A stretch of DNA of 64,000 bases, taken from NCBI RefSeq assembly GCF_014652795.1, contig NZ_BMZM01000003.1, forward strand, positions 496,001 through 560,000, written 5' to 3'. Each line of letters starts with the position of its first letter. Position 1 is the stretch's first letter. The position numbers were made by a program, and so were the translations under genes. This DNA is from Kushneria pakistanensis (lineage in GTDB: Bacteria > Pseudomonadota > Gammaproteobacteria > Pseudomonadales > Halomonadaceae). The notes under the pieces were generated by a model, which saw only the letters and a list, made by a program, of their open reading frames with translations, was not told where the DNA came from and made no database searches. Shown here piece by piece: positions 56,610 through 64,000 of this stretch.

Positions 56610-58856
56610 ATGAGCATGGATATTCACGTGCGCGAAGGCGACGTCGAGCGTCTGGCGCTGAGAAGCTATACCGAAAAGGCGTACCTCGATTATTCGATGT
56701 ACGTCATTCTTGATCGTGCCCTGCCCAATATCGGCGATGGCATGAAGCCGGTGCAGCGGCGCATCGTTTACGCCATGCGCGAGCTGTCGCTGACGGCCAG
56801 CGCCAAGTACAAGAAGTCAGCGCGTACCGTAGGCGACGTGCTGGGCAAGTTTCACCCGCACGGTGACAGCGCCTGCTATGAAGCCATGGTGCTGATGGCG
56901 CAGTCCTTCAGCTATCGTTATCCGCTGGTGGATGGCCAGGGCAACTGGGGCAGTCCGGATGATCCCAAGTCCTTTGCCGCCATGCGCTATACCGAATCAC
57001 GTCTGACGCGCTTTTCCGAAGTCCTGCTGGCCGAACTGGGGCAGGGCACCGTGGACTGGGTGCCCAACTTCGACGGCACCATGAACGAACCCGCGGTATT
57101 GCCGGCACGTCTGCCGCATGTGCTGCTCAATGGCGGCTCCGGCATCGCAGTCGGCATGGCCACCGATATCCCGCCGCACAACGTGACCGAGGTGGTCGAG
57201 GCCACCGTGCATCGCCTGCGCCATCCGGACTGCAGCGTCGAGACCCTGTGTGAACTGCTGCCGGCACCGGATTTCCCTACGGCTCCCGAGATCGTGACGC
57301 CGCGTGCGGATCTGCAAAAGCTCTATACCACCGGGCGCGGCTCGGTGCGCATGCGTGCGCGGTACAATCTGGAGGGCAGCGATATCATCATCAACGCGCT
57401 GCCCTGGCAGGTCAGCGGTGCGCGCGTGCTGGAGCAGATGGCCGCGCAGATGCAGGCCAAAAAGCTGCCGATGGTGGCGGATCTGCGCGATGAGTCCACC
57501 CATGAAGAGCCCACGCGGCTGGTCATCGTGCCGCGCTCCAATCGCGTCGATGTTCAGGCGCTGATGGATCATCTCTTTGCCACTACCGATCTGGAGAAGA
57601 GCACGCGGGTCAACATGAACCTGATCGGGCTCGATGGTCGCCCGCAGGTCATGGCGCTGGACCGCCTGCTTGATGAATGGCTGGCGTTTCGTCGTAACAC
57701 CGTGCGCCGCCGTCTGGAACATCGTCTGGGCAAGGTCGAGGATCGCCTTCACATTCTTGAAGGCCTGTTGATTGCCTATCTCGATCTCGACGAGGTGATT
57801 CGCATCATCCGTGAAGAGGATGAGCCAAAGCCCGCGCTGATTGCCCATTTTGGGCTCAGCGAGCGCCAGGCCGATGCCATTCTCGAGCTGCGCCTGCGCC
57901 ACCTGGCAAAGCTTGAAGAGATGAAGCTCAAGGGTGAGCGTGATGAGCTTGAGCGCGAGCGCAAGCAGCTCGAAAAGCTGCTGGGCAGTGAAAAGGCCAT
58001 GACCAACCTGATCGAGCGTGAACTGCGTGCCGATGCCAAAGCGTACGGTGACGAGCGCCGCAGCCCGCTGGTCGAGCGTCAGGAGGCCAGAGCGTTGTCC
58101 GAGGTCGACCTGCTGGGGGCAGACCCGATCACCGTGGTGGTCTCCGAAAAGGGCTGGATTCGAGCGGCCAAGGGCCACGATATCGATCCGAAGAGTCTTT
58201 CGTACAAGTCAGGCGACAGCTTTGCCTTCTCCGCTCTGGGTAAGACCAATCAGCCGCTGGTGCTGCTGGAGGACAGCGGCCGTGCCTATACGCTTGCCGC
58301 CCATCAGCTGCCATCGGCCCGCGGGCAGGGGGAGCCGGTGTCCGGCAAGGTCAATCTGGCTGCGGGTTCAAGGCTGCGTGCGGCCATGATCGGGGCGCCA
58401 ACACAACGCTATCTGCTGGGCAGCGATGGGGGCTACGCCTTCAGCGTGGGGCTTGAGGAGATGGTCGGGCGCAGCAAGTCCGGCAAGGCGGTGGTGAGCA
58501 TTGCGAAGGGATGTGACGTGCTGATGCCACTGGCGCTTTCCGGCGAGGCACAAAAGGTGGCCGTGGTCTCCAATGAAGGGCGACTGCTGGTATTTGAAGC
58601 CAGTGAACTGCCGGCCATGAGCAAGGGCAAGGGCGCGCGCATGATGGATATTACCGGTGCGCGGGCGGCCAATCGTGAAGAGTTCGTGCGTGACTGGATC
58701 GTGCTGGACGCAGGCCAGGCGCTGGTGGTGCATGCCGGTAAGCGCAAGAAGCGTCTGACAGGTGATGAGCTGGCCGGTTACGTGAGCAGTGCCGGCAAGC
58801 GGGGCATGAAGCTTCCGCAGGGCTTTCAGAAGGTGGATCGTCTGGACGTTGAGTAG
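56610..58856 (+). CDS. parC: Topoisomerase IV subunit A
   Basis: DNA cleavage/rejoining subunit, 748 residues (E. coli 752). The quinolone region reads [16 protein letters not shown] with the wild-type Ser and Glu, and the catalytic Tyr is in [10 protein letters not shown]. The C-terminal beta-pinwheel includes [13 protein letters not shown]. By sequence there is no classical quinolone-resistance substitution. Confidence 0.97.
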   Translation: MSMDIHVREGDVERLALRSYTEKAYLDYSMYVILDRALPNIGDGMKPVQRRIVYAMRELSLTASAKYKKSARTVGDVLGKFHPHGDSACYEAMVLMAQSFSYRYPLVDGQGNWGSPDDPKSFAAMRYTESRLTRFSEVLLAELGQGTVDWVPNFDGTMNEPAVLPARLPHVLLNGGSGIAVGMATDIPPHNVTEVVEATVHRLRHPDCSVETLCELLPAPDFPTAPEIVTPRADLQKLYTTGRGSVRMRARYNLEGSDIIINALPWQVSGARVLEQMAAQMQAKKLPMVADLRDESTHEEPTRLVIVPRSNRVDVQALMDHLFATTDLEKSTRVNMNLIGLDGRPQVMALDRLLDEWLAFRRNTVRRRLEHRLGKVEDRLHILEGLLIAYLDLDEVIRIIREEDEPKPALIAHFGLSERQADAILELRLRHLAKLEEMKLKGERDELERERKQLEKLLGSEKAMTNLIERELRADAKAYGDERRSPLVERQEARALSEVDLLGADPITVVVSEKGWIRAAKGHDIDPKSLSYKSGDSFAFSALGKTNQPLVLLEDSGRAYTLAAHQLPSARGQGEPVSGKVNLAAGSRLRAAMIGAPTQRYLLGSDGGYAFSVGLEEMVGRSKSGKAVVSIAKGCDVLMPLALSGEAQKVAVVSNEGRLLVFEASELPAMSKGKGARMMDITGARAANREEFVRDWIVLDAGQALVVHAGKRKKRLTGDELAGYVSSAGKRGMKLPQGFQKVDRLDVE

Positions 58857-58885
58857 CCTTCCCTTGAGGCAGGCGACAACATTGG

Positions 58886-58912
58886 AAAGGCCGGTGGGGC
58901 AACCCCCGGCCT
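58886..58912 (+). terminator. Probable terminator after parC
   Basis: AAGGCCGGTGGGG / CCCCCGGCCTT with one mismatch and a short loop, followed by GAGCTTTTT. 30 bp after parC. Confidence 0.65.
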
Positions 58913-58946
58913 TGAGCTTTTTCCCCAGGGTGTGTGAGAGAACAAC

Positions 58947-60161
58947 ATGACGCAAAGGCTGCTGGTACGTGCCATCGGTCAGGTGAAACCGGGCCAGCTG
59001 GCGATACTGAGCCAGACACTCAACGCGTGCGATGTCGCTTTGCTGGATATCGATCAACGTGTCACGCAGGGCCAGACGGTGCTTGAGGCGCTGGTCTCCT
59101 GTCATGACAGCGCCTCAACGCTGACGCAGCGTCTTCATGCGGCCAGAGAGACGTTTGCAGCTGAGGCAGATCTCGCGCTGTCGGTGCATGAGATCGATCA
59201 GGATACGCACGAAAGTGGTCAGTCGCTTCATCTTGTGATGACGCTCATGGCCACGCGGCTGTCAAGGGACCTGCTGGCACGGGTTGACCGGCTGATCAGC
59301 AAGTGGGGCCTTGCGATCGAGCGAATGCAGCGTCTGTCCGGGCCATCGTCATTGATCGAGACAGCCCCCGCCGCAGGGGTCTGCCTTGAATATCATTTGC
59401 GTGGCGAGGCGGTGAATATCGATGCGCTGAGGCAGGCGCTGCTGGCCTTCGCTGCGCAGGAAGGCGTGGATATCGCCCTGCAGGAAGAAAGCCGCTGGCG
59501 CCATCAGCGCCGTCTGATCTGCTTTGACATGGACTCGACCCTGATCAAGGCCGAGGTCATTGATGAGCTGGCACGCCGCCACGGCGTTTATGATGCGGTC
59601 GCGGCGATTACCGAGCGGGCCATGCGCGGTGAAATTGACTTCCAGCAGAGCTTTCGCGAGCGCATGAGCATGCTCAACGGACTCAGCGAGTCGGTGCTGG
59701 CAGACGTCGCCGACGGACTTGAGCTGATGGACGGGCTGGAGCGTCTGATGACGCAGCTCAGGCGGCTGGGCTATCGCACCGCCATTCTGTCAGGCGGGTT
59801 TACCTACTTTGCGCACTATCTGCAAAGGCGACTCGGCTTTGATGAGGTACATGCCAATGAGCTGATCATTGAGGCCGGCGTGGTTACCGGAGAAGTGCAT
59901 CTGCCGATCGTGGATGCCGAGCGCAAGGCCGTGCTTTTAAAGGAGATCGCCGAGCACCACGGTATTGCCCTTGAGCAGACCGTGGCCGTGGGCGATGGGG
60001 CCAACGATCTGAAGATGCTGGCGAGCGCCGGGCTGGGCATTGCCTTTCACGCCAAGCCGCTGGTGCGCGAACAGGCGCGTATCTCGCTCTCTACCCTGGG
60101 ACTGGACGCTATCCTTTACCTGCTGGGCCACGATGAGCAAACGCTGCAGCAACAGGGGTAG
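58947..60161 (+). CDS. serB: Phosphoserine phosphatase
   Basis: Last step of serine synthesis. 404 residues: two ACT-like regulatory domains (~1-170), then a HAD domain with CFDMDSTLIKAEVIDELA (DxDST), ILSGGFTYFA and AVGDGANDLKML. The long form with two ACT-like domains is common in pseudomonads and halomonads. Confidence 0.95.
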   Translation: MTQRLLVRAIGQVKPGQLAILSQTLNACDVALLDIDQRVTQGQTVLEALVSCHDSASTLTQRLHAARETFAAEADLALSVHEIDQDTHESGQSLHLVMTLMATRLSRDLLARVDRLISKWGLAIERMQRLSGPSSLIETAPAAGVCLEYHLRGEAVNIDALRQALLAFAAQEGVDIALQEESRWRHQRRLICFDMDSTLIKAEVIDELARRHGVYDAVAAITERAMRGEIDFQQSFRERMSMLNGLSESVLADVADGLELMDGLERLMTQLRRLGYRTAILSGGFTYFAHYLQRRLGFDEVHANELIIEAGVVTGEVHLPIVDAERKAVLLKEIAEHHGIALEQTVAVGDGANDLKMLASAGLGIAFHAKPLVREQARISLSTLGLDAILYLLGHDEQTLQQQG

Positions 60162-60258
60162 CGCTGCGGCAGACAGCCTTTAACACAGCTCAAGAAAGGC
60201 AGTAACATGCCGATATCCCCGGCATTTAGGCACTCAGGCCTGCTCGGTGGATGATCTC

Positions 60259-61989
60259 ATGTTTCCCAGTTCCAATCTCAATGCAAGCAAGGCGCGCCAT
60301 CTTGATATTGGCGCGCCGGATCAAATCGTCGAGACCTTCGCCGACCTGACCGGTAACGATGCCCGTCTGTCGATACGCTTTGAAGGTCTCGATGTCCAGT
60401 ACCCCGTGACGCTGGCCAGGCTGGATCGCGATCTGCACCAGTGCATGCTCAGGGCCAGCGATCTTGAGGATCTCAATACCCTGCTGACGCAGCGCCTTCC
60501 CTTTTATCTGGATATTCAGCACACCTCGATGTCGATGACCAGTGCGTTGATGCGCCCGCTCCAGGTCAGCGGTCAGGTCGACTGGATCGATATTCGCACA
60601 GCGCTGCCGGTATCGCTCAAGCTGACTCGCCAGCGCAACCTGTTCAGGGCCACGCTTGAACGCGGCATGAAGGTCAACATGCTCATGACCGCACAGCGCA
60701 ACGGCAGTGAGGTCGAAGGGCGGCTGGTGGATCTTTCCATCGGCGGCTGTTTGATAGCGGTCTCGGTCAACGATGCCATCAACTTTCAGATCGGCATGTC
60801 GCTGTATCGTCTTCGAGCCGTCTTCCCCAGTGGCGAGGCCTTTGATGCGTCCGGGTGCGTGCGTCATATGCGCTGCAGCGATGACAGCAACGATGTGTTG
60901 ATCGGGGTGGTCTTTGACGCAAGCCTTGCCGACTTTGAGCGTCGGGTATGGTTCTATGTCCGCGAAATCGAGCGTGAGGCCGTGCGCCTTGAGGCGCCAC
61001 CCGAACGCCCCGTGGCGCCCTCACGACTTTTTAATGAAGGCAGTGCTGCCCTTGAGGTAGAAGCCGTCGCCACGCCTCAGGAAGAAGCGCTGGCAGCACT
61101 GCCCCTTTTTGATAACGTCAGGAATATTGCCCGTGCGCTGGGCGTTCAGCTGATCAACCTGCAGGCCGGCATAAGTCTTGAAACCGCCGTGCTGTGTGAG
61201 CAGGCACGCATGCTGCTGTCCCTGTTGCAGGAAGATCGTCAGGCGCTTTTATATGCGCTGGCCTGCGTTGAGCGCCATTCCACACCGCTGGTGTGTCACG
61301 GTCTGGCCGTGGCCACACGACTGGCGGATCTGGAAAGTGGCGGTCGCACCACCGAGCAGGTCATACAGATGATGGCCTGCGCAATGGTGCATGACTTTGG
61401 CAAGATACTGCTGCCCGAAAACGTACGGCTTCATCAGGGCGTCATGGAAGCGCCACTGCTGTCACATCTGCACGCTCATGTGGAACTCTTGCGTTTTCGC
61501 ATCGAGCGCGACGGACTCTCCGGCGATGCGCGTCGTGACGTGCTGTTGAGCATCAACGAGCGGCTTGATGGCAGCGGCTATCCGCGCGGGCTGGAGGGTT
61601 ACTCGCTGAATCGTCTGGCCCGCATGGCCAGCGTCATTGATGCCATTGATGCCATGGGCCGACCGCGCAGTGATCGCCCGGCCTGGCTGGCGCTGGAAAT
61701 CTATCGCCATATCTTCAATGCCGGAGCACAGTTTGATACGGGCTGCGCCAATCGCTACGTCAAGCGCTACGGGTTTACCCCGATCGGCTCGCTGGTGGCG
61801 TTTTCAAGCGGTTTCCAGGCCTGGGTGATGCGCCTTGACGCCAGGGGGCAGCCGTCGCGGGTCCGGGTCGTGCGTGAGCTTACTCATGATAAAAGCATGA
61901 ATCAGGTGCTGGAGGGGCCCGAACTGGTTCAGCTTGGCACGCTTGAGGGGTGCGTCGGGCGTCACGATAACCACATGACGCCCTGGTGA
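60259..61989 (+). CDS. PilZ-HD-GYP-like c-di-GMP responsive protein
   Basis: About 576 residues, no transmembrane helix. Counted from GTG 60247, residues ~1-125 form a YcgR-N-like domain. PilZ (~128-240) has Arg130 and Arg134 (RxxxR) and DLSIGG at 162-167, so it should bind c-di-GMP. A C-terminal HD-GYP-like domain (~340-560) has HDFGK (His382, Asp383), the SHLHAH helix and DGSGYPRGL, but the usual HHE before DGSGYP is INE (436-438). It may be a weakened or purely regulatory phosphodiesterase. ATG 60259 has GGTGGAT upstream. Confidence 0.87.
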   Translation: MFPSSNLNASKARHLDIGAPDQIVETFADLTGNDARLSIRFEGLDVQYPVTLARLDRDLHQCMLRASDLEDLNTLLTQRLPFYLDIQHTSMSMTSALMRPLQVSGQVDWIDIRTALPVSLKLTRQRNLFRATLERGMKVNMLMTAQRNGSEVEGRLVDLSIGGCLIAVSVNDAINFQIGMSLYRLRAVFPSGEAFDASGCVRHMRCSDDSNDVLIGVVFDASLADFERRVWFYVREIEREAVRLEAPPERPVAPSRLFNEGSAALEVEAVATPQEEALAALPLFDNVRNIARALGVQLINLQAGISLETAVLCEQARMLLSLLQEDRQALLYALACVERHSTPLVCHGLAVATRLADLESGGRTTEQVIQMMACAMVHDFGKILLPENVRLHQGVMEAPLLSHLHAHVELLRFRIERDGLSGDARRDVLLSINERLDGSGYPRGLEGYSLNRLARMASVIDAIDAMGRPRSDRPAWLALEIYRHIFNAGAQFDTGCANRYVKRYGFTPIGSLVAFSSGFQAWVMRLDARGQPSRVRVVRELTHDKSMNQVLEGPELVQLGTLEGCVGRHDNHMTPW

Positions 61990-61993
61990 AATA

Positions 61994-62323
61994 TCAGCGC
62001 GAGAAGGTAGCGCTGTCGGTTTCCACCATTTCGACGGTAGCGCTCATGCGCTCGCCCAGATGCGCGTTGATCACTGCCAGCAGGGCTCTGGAAAGCGCAA
62101 GACGCTGTTCCTGCGACCGTCCGGTAAACAGGCGCATCTGCAGCGACGCAAAGGGCTTTCGCTCGCCACCCTGACGGGGGTTGGAGATTGCCAGCGCAGC
62201 AGCCTTGATCGTATGCGCCTCGAAAAGACCGGAATCCAGCGCGCATTGATGAAGGGCATCCATTAGTGGGTCGAGAATGTCATCGCTCAGCTCGCGCGGA
62301 TGATGAAAAAGCAGTGTGGGCAT
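61994..62323 (-). CDS. 5-carboxymethyl-2-hydroxymuconate isomerase-like protein
   Basis: 109-residue tautomerase-superfamily protein with Pro2 exposed after Met removal (MPTLLFHHP) and the pattern FASLQMRLFTGRSQEQRLALSRALLAV, ending ATVEMVETDSATFSR. In the homoprotocatechuate pathway CHMI isomerises CHM; no other pathway genes are near, so the substrate is uncertain. It lies downstream of the DUF4385 gene (41-bp gap). Confidence 0.78.
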   Translation of the reverse strand: MPTLLFHHPRELSDDILDPLMDALHQCALDSGLFEAHTIKAAALAISNPRQGGERKPFASLQMRLFTGRSQEQRLALSRALLAVINAHLGERMSATVEMVETDSATFSR

Positions 62324-62364
62324 ACCGGTGCCTCGTCATGAAGGTCTTTCAGCCATGCGGCCTG

Positions 62365-62835
62365 TCAGCCATAAGCGCGCTGATGGGCCTTCTTGCGTTT
62401 GAGATAATCCTCGTCTTCGCGCACCTGTTTCCAGATTTTTTCAAAGATGGCTGCCGATTCGGCCTTCTCCTCATCAATCTGGCGTTCGCGAATCTCGCCA
62501 TTTTTATCGTATTTGCGCCCCCCGGGATAGTTGGCATAGCGCTTGGCGCGGGTGTGGCCCATCTGGATGAACTTGCGTGCCATGTCCATGCCGACAAAGT
62601 CGTCACGCTTTCGGTAGTCTTCAAACATCTCCAGCAGCTTTTGCGACGAGGCCCGGGCATCGTCCGGCGTCTTGAAGCGCCAGTGGGGCAGCAGCTCGCC
62701 CTTGTAGGGTTCAACGGTCAGCACCCCCTGTTCACCGCGGCCCACGCGATAGTGCTCAGGGTGCTTTCGACAGTCGGGCTTGTCGCCGTCCTCCTGTTGT
62801 GGCTGACCGGTCAGGGCCTCCCTGGACTTGCTCAT
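62365..62835 (-). CDS. DUF4385 family protein
   Basis: 156 residues, basic and hydrophilic. It resembles DUF4385 by PEHYRVGRGEQGVLTVEPYKGELLPHWRFKT-type sequence and the GHTRAKRYANYPGGRKY stretch. No catalytic motif is known. Probably cytoplasmic, and forms a likely pair with the isomerase-like gene downstream. Confidence 0.75.
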   Translation of the reverse strand: MSKSREALTGQPQQEDGDKPDCRKHPEHYRVGRGEQGVLTVEPYKGELLPHWRFKTPDDARASSQKLLEMFEDYRKRDDFVGMDMARKFIQMGHTRAKRYANYPGGRKYDKNGEIRERQIDEEKAESAAIFEKIWKQVREDEDYLKRKKAHQRAYG

Positions 62836-62981
62836 TGATCCATCCTGTCATCCGTTGACGCTGTTCTGCCGTCTGTCCATGAACCCATGCTGAAATACCG
62901 GGACGTTCACTGTGCCCGGCAGTAGTCAATGCCGGGCCTTATCAGCCATGATAGTTCAGCTCAACAGACAGGAAAGCGGTA

Positions 62982-64000
62982 ATGCCATCACAATTTCAGG
63001 GAAGACAATTGCCACGCCGACACGCTGCGATGTCGGCCGCGCGGGCTCGCACGCTGATGCTGACGCTGTTGCTGAGCGGCGGCGCCATGCAGGGCTGTCA
63101 GGCCGGTGCAGCACCGTCACCGCAGTCGCCTTCATCCTCGCCGGCGCAGACGACGGCTGCCGACGCCGGCAAGGCACAGGGCGCCAGCGATGCCAAAGCG
63201 GCCACGACAGCGCCTGCGTCGGCAAATCCGGACGATCAGACGCCCGCCGAGCGTGAGTCGTTTGATCAGTGGGTCAGCGAGTTTCGCCGGAAGGCACAGG
63301 CAGAAGGCATTACGCCGGCCACCCTGGACAAGGCGCTGGCAGACGTGCGCTATCAGCCGCGCATCATCGAGCTGGATCGCTCGCAGCCGGAGTTTACCCG
63401 GGCCATATGGGAGTATCTGGATGGCGCGGTATCCTCAACGCGCATTGACAATGGGCGCAGAAAGCTGGCCGAGCATCGCAGCGCTGCCGACCAGGCGCAG
63501 GCGCAATATGGCGTGCCGGGCTCGGTCATCACGGCCATATGGGGCATCGAGAGCAACTACGGCAGCAACTTCGGCAGCTTCTCGACCATCGATGCCTTTG
63601 CCACGCTTGGCTATGAAGGGCGGCGTCATGCCTTTGCTCAGGAGCAGCTGATCGCGGCGCTTCGCATCATCCAGGAAGGCGATATTGATCGCGAGCATAT
63701 GCTGGGGTCCTGGGCCGGCGCCATGGGTCACACCCAGTTCATTCCCACCAGTTTTCTGGCCTACGCCGTGGATGGTGACAATGACGGGAAGCGCGATATC
63801 TGGGGCAGCATCCCTGATGTGATGGCCTCTACCGCCAACTATCTGGCCAAAAATGGCTGGCAGCGCGGTCAGCCCTGGGGTGTGGAAGTGACCCTTCCCG
63901 AAAACTTTGACTACACCCGCACCGAGCTTGCCACGCGTCAGTCCACGCAGACCTGGCAGTCGCAGGGTGTTCGCGCCATGCAGGGTCAGACGCTGCCGAA
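62982..64000 (+). CDS. Lytic murein transglycosylase B-like (5' part)
   Basis: Peptidoglycan lytic transglycosylase of the MltB/SltB (GH103) type; the gene runs off the window end. After a basic N-terminus and hydrophobic segment (~22-36) is GAMQGC, a weak lipobox, so it may be a lipoprotein. An Ala/Ser/Pro linker reaches ~residue 85. The domain then has GVPGSVITAIWGIESNYGSN with the catalytic Glu and MGHTQFIPTSFLAYAVDGD. AGGAAAG precedes ATG 62982. Confidence 0.9.
   Translation, partial: MPSQFQGRQLPRRHAAMSAARARTLMLTLLLSGGAMQGCQAGAAPSPQSPSSSPAQTTAADAGKAQGASDAKAATTAPASANPDDQTPAERESFDQWVSEFRRKAQAEGITPATLDKALADVRYQPRIIELDRSQPEFTRAIWEYLDGAVSSTRIDNGRRKLAEHRSAADQAQAQYGVPGSVITAIWGIESNYGSNFGSFSTIDAFATLGYEGRRHAFAQEQLIAALRIIQEGDIDREHMLGSWAGAMGHTQFIPTSFLAYAVDGDNDGKRDIWGSIPDVMASTANYLAKNGWQRGQPWGVEVTLPENFDYTRTELATRQSTQTWQSQGVRAMQGQTLP

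Overview
This window is a GC-rich gammaproteobacterial chromosome segment. It most resembles a moderately halophilic member of the Halomonadaceae (Halomonas/Kushneria-like). The grounds are many acidic proteins, gammaproteobacterial gene pairs and operons (lgt-thyA-folA, cysDN, cmoAB, nudF-yqiB-cpdA, yqiA-parE-parC), a carboxy(nor)spermidine polyamine route, and a sucrose-phosphate-synthase-like gene of the kind used for compatible solutes. The genus is inference; no rRNA gene is present.

Layout. 1-4.4 kb: lgt (cut by the window edge), thyA, folA, a ProQ/FinO-domain RNA chaperone and a major porin. 4.5-8 kb: a three-gene aromatic-acid-type efflux operon (DUF1656, HlyD-like, FUSC). 8.1-12.1 kb: acetate kinase and phosphoketolase, separated by a fresh 195-bp tandem duplication. 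12.1-17.9 kb: small acidic and unknown proteins, a ChaC-like glutathione cyclotransferase, an MCP with almost no periplasmic domain, and a PAS-GGDEF-EAL protein. 18-19.5 kb: formaldehyde detoxification (frmA, frmR, probable FrmR operator). 19.7-22.1 kb: carboxynorspermidine dehydrogenase and decarboxylase. 22.2-27.5 kb: four glycosyltransferase genes around a sucrose-phosphate synthase/phosphatase fusion. 27.6-31.3 kb: a CynX-like transporter, a HAD phosphatase, a tiny secreted collagen-like protein and a cysteine-free RTX-like protein.

31.4-36.8 kb is an accessory region. It has an AT-rich block with a SIR2 defence-type gene (Dsr1-like) read as one frame but broken by two in-frame stops. Next to it lies a haloacetate-dehalogenase-like gene broken by one in-frame stop and flanked by imperfect 38-bp direct repeats. 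From 36.9 kb the conserved chromosome resumes: GNAT acetyltransferase, tRNA-Arg(CCT), cmoM, rsmC, greB, nudF-yqiB-cpdA, cysDN.

44.9-47.1 kb encodes the most unusual protein seen: two SurE nucleotidase domains in tandem, the second stripped of most metal ligands, followed by a cysteine-free acidic tail. Then come a second porin, ogt, an orphan HemS-like haem protein under a clear Fur box, cmoB-cmoA, pgi, yqiA, parE, parC, serB, a PilZ/HD-GYP-like protein, a CHMI-family isomerase, a DUF4385 protein and the start of an MltB-like transglycosylase.

Functional links: ackA plus xfp can turn xylulose-5-phosphate into acetate and ATP via acetyl phosphate. cmoA, cmoB and cmoM together complete the cmo5U/mcmo5U tRNA wobble modification. 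The glycosyltransferase cluster may make a sucrose-derived glycoside or another glycan. No insertion sequence, CRISPR array, rRNA or integrase was seen.
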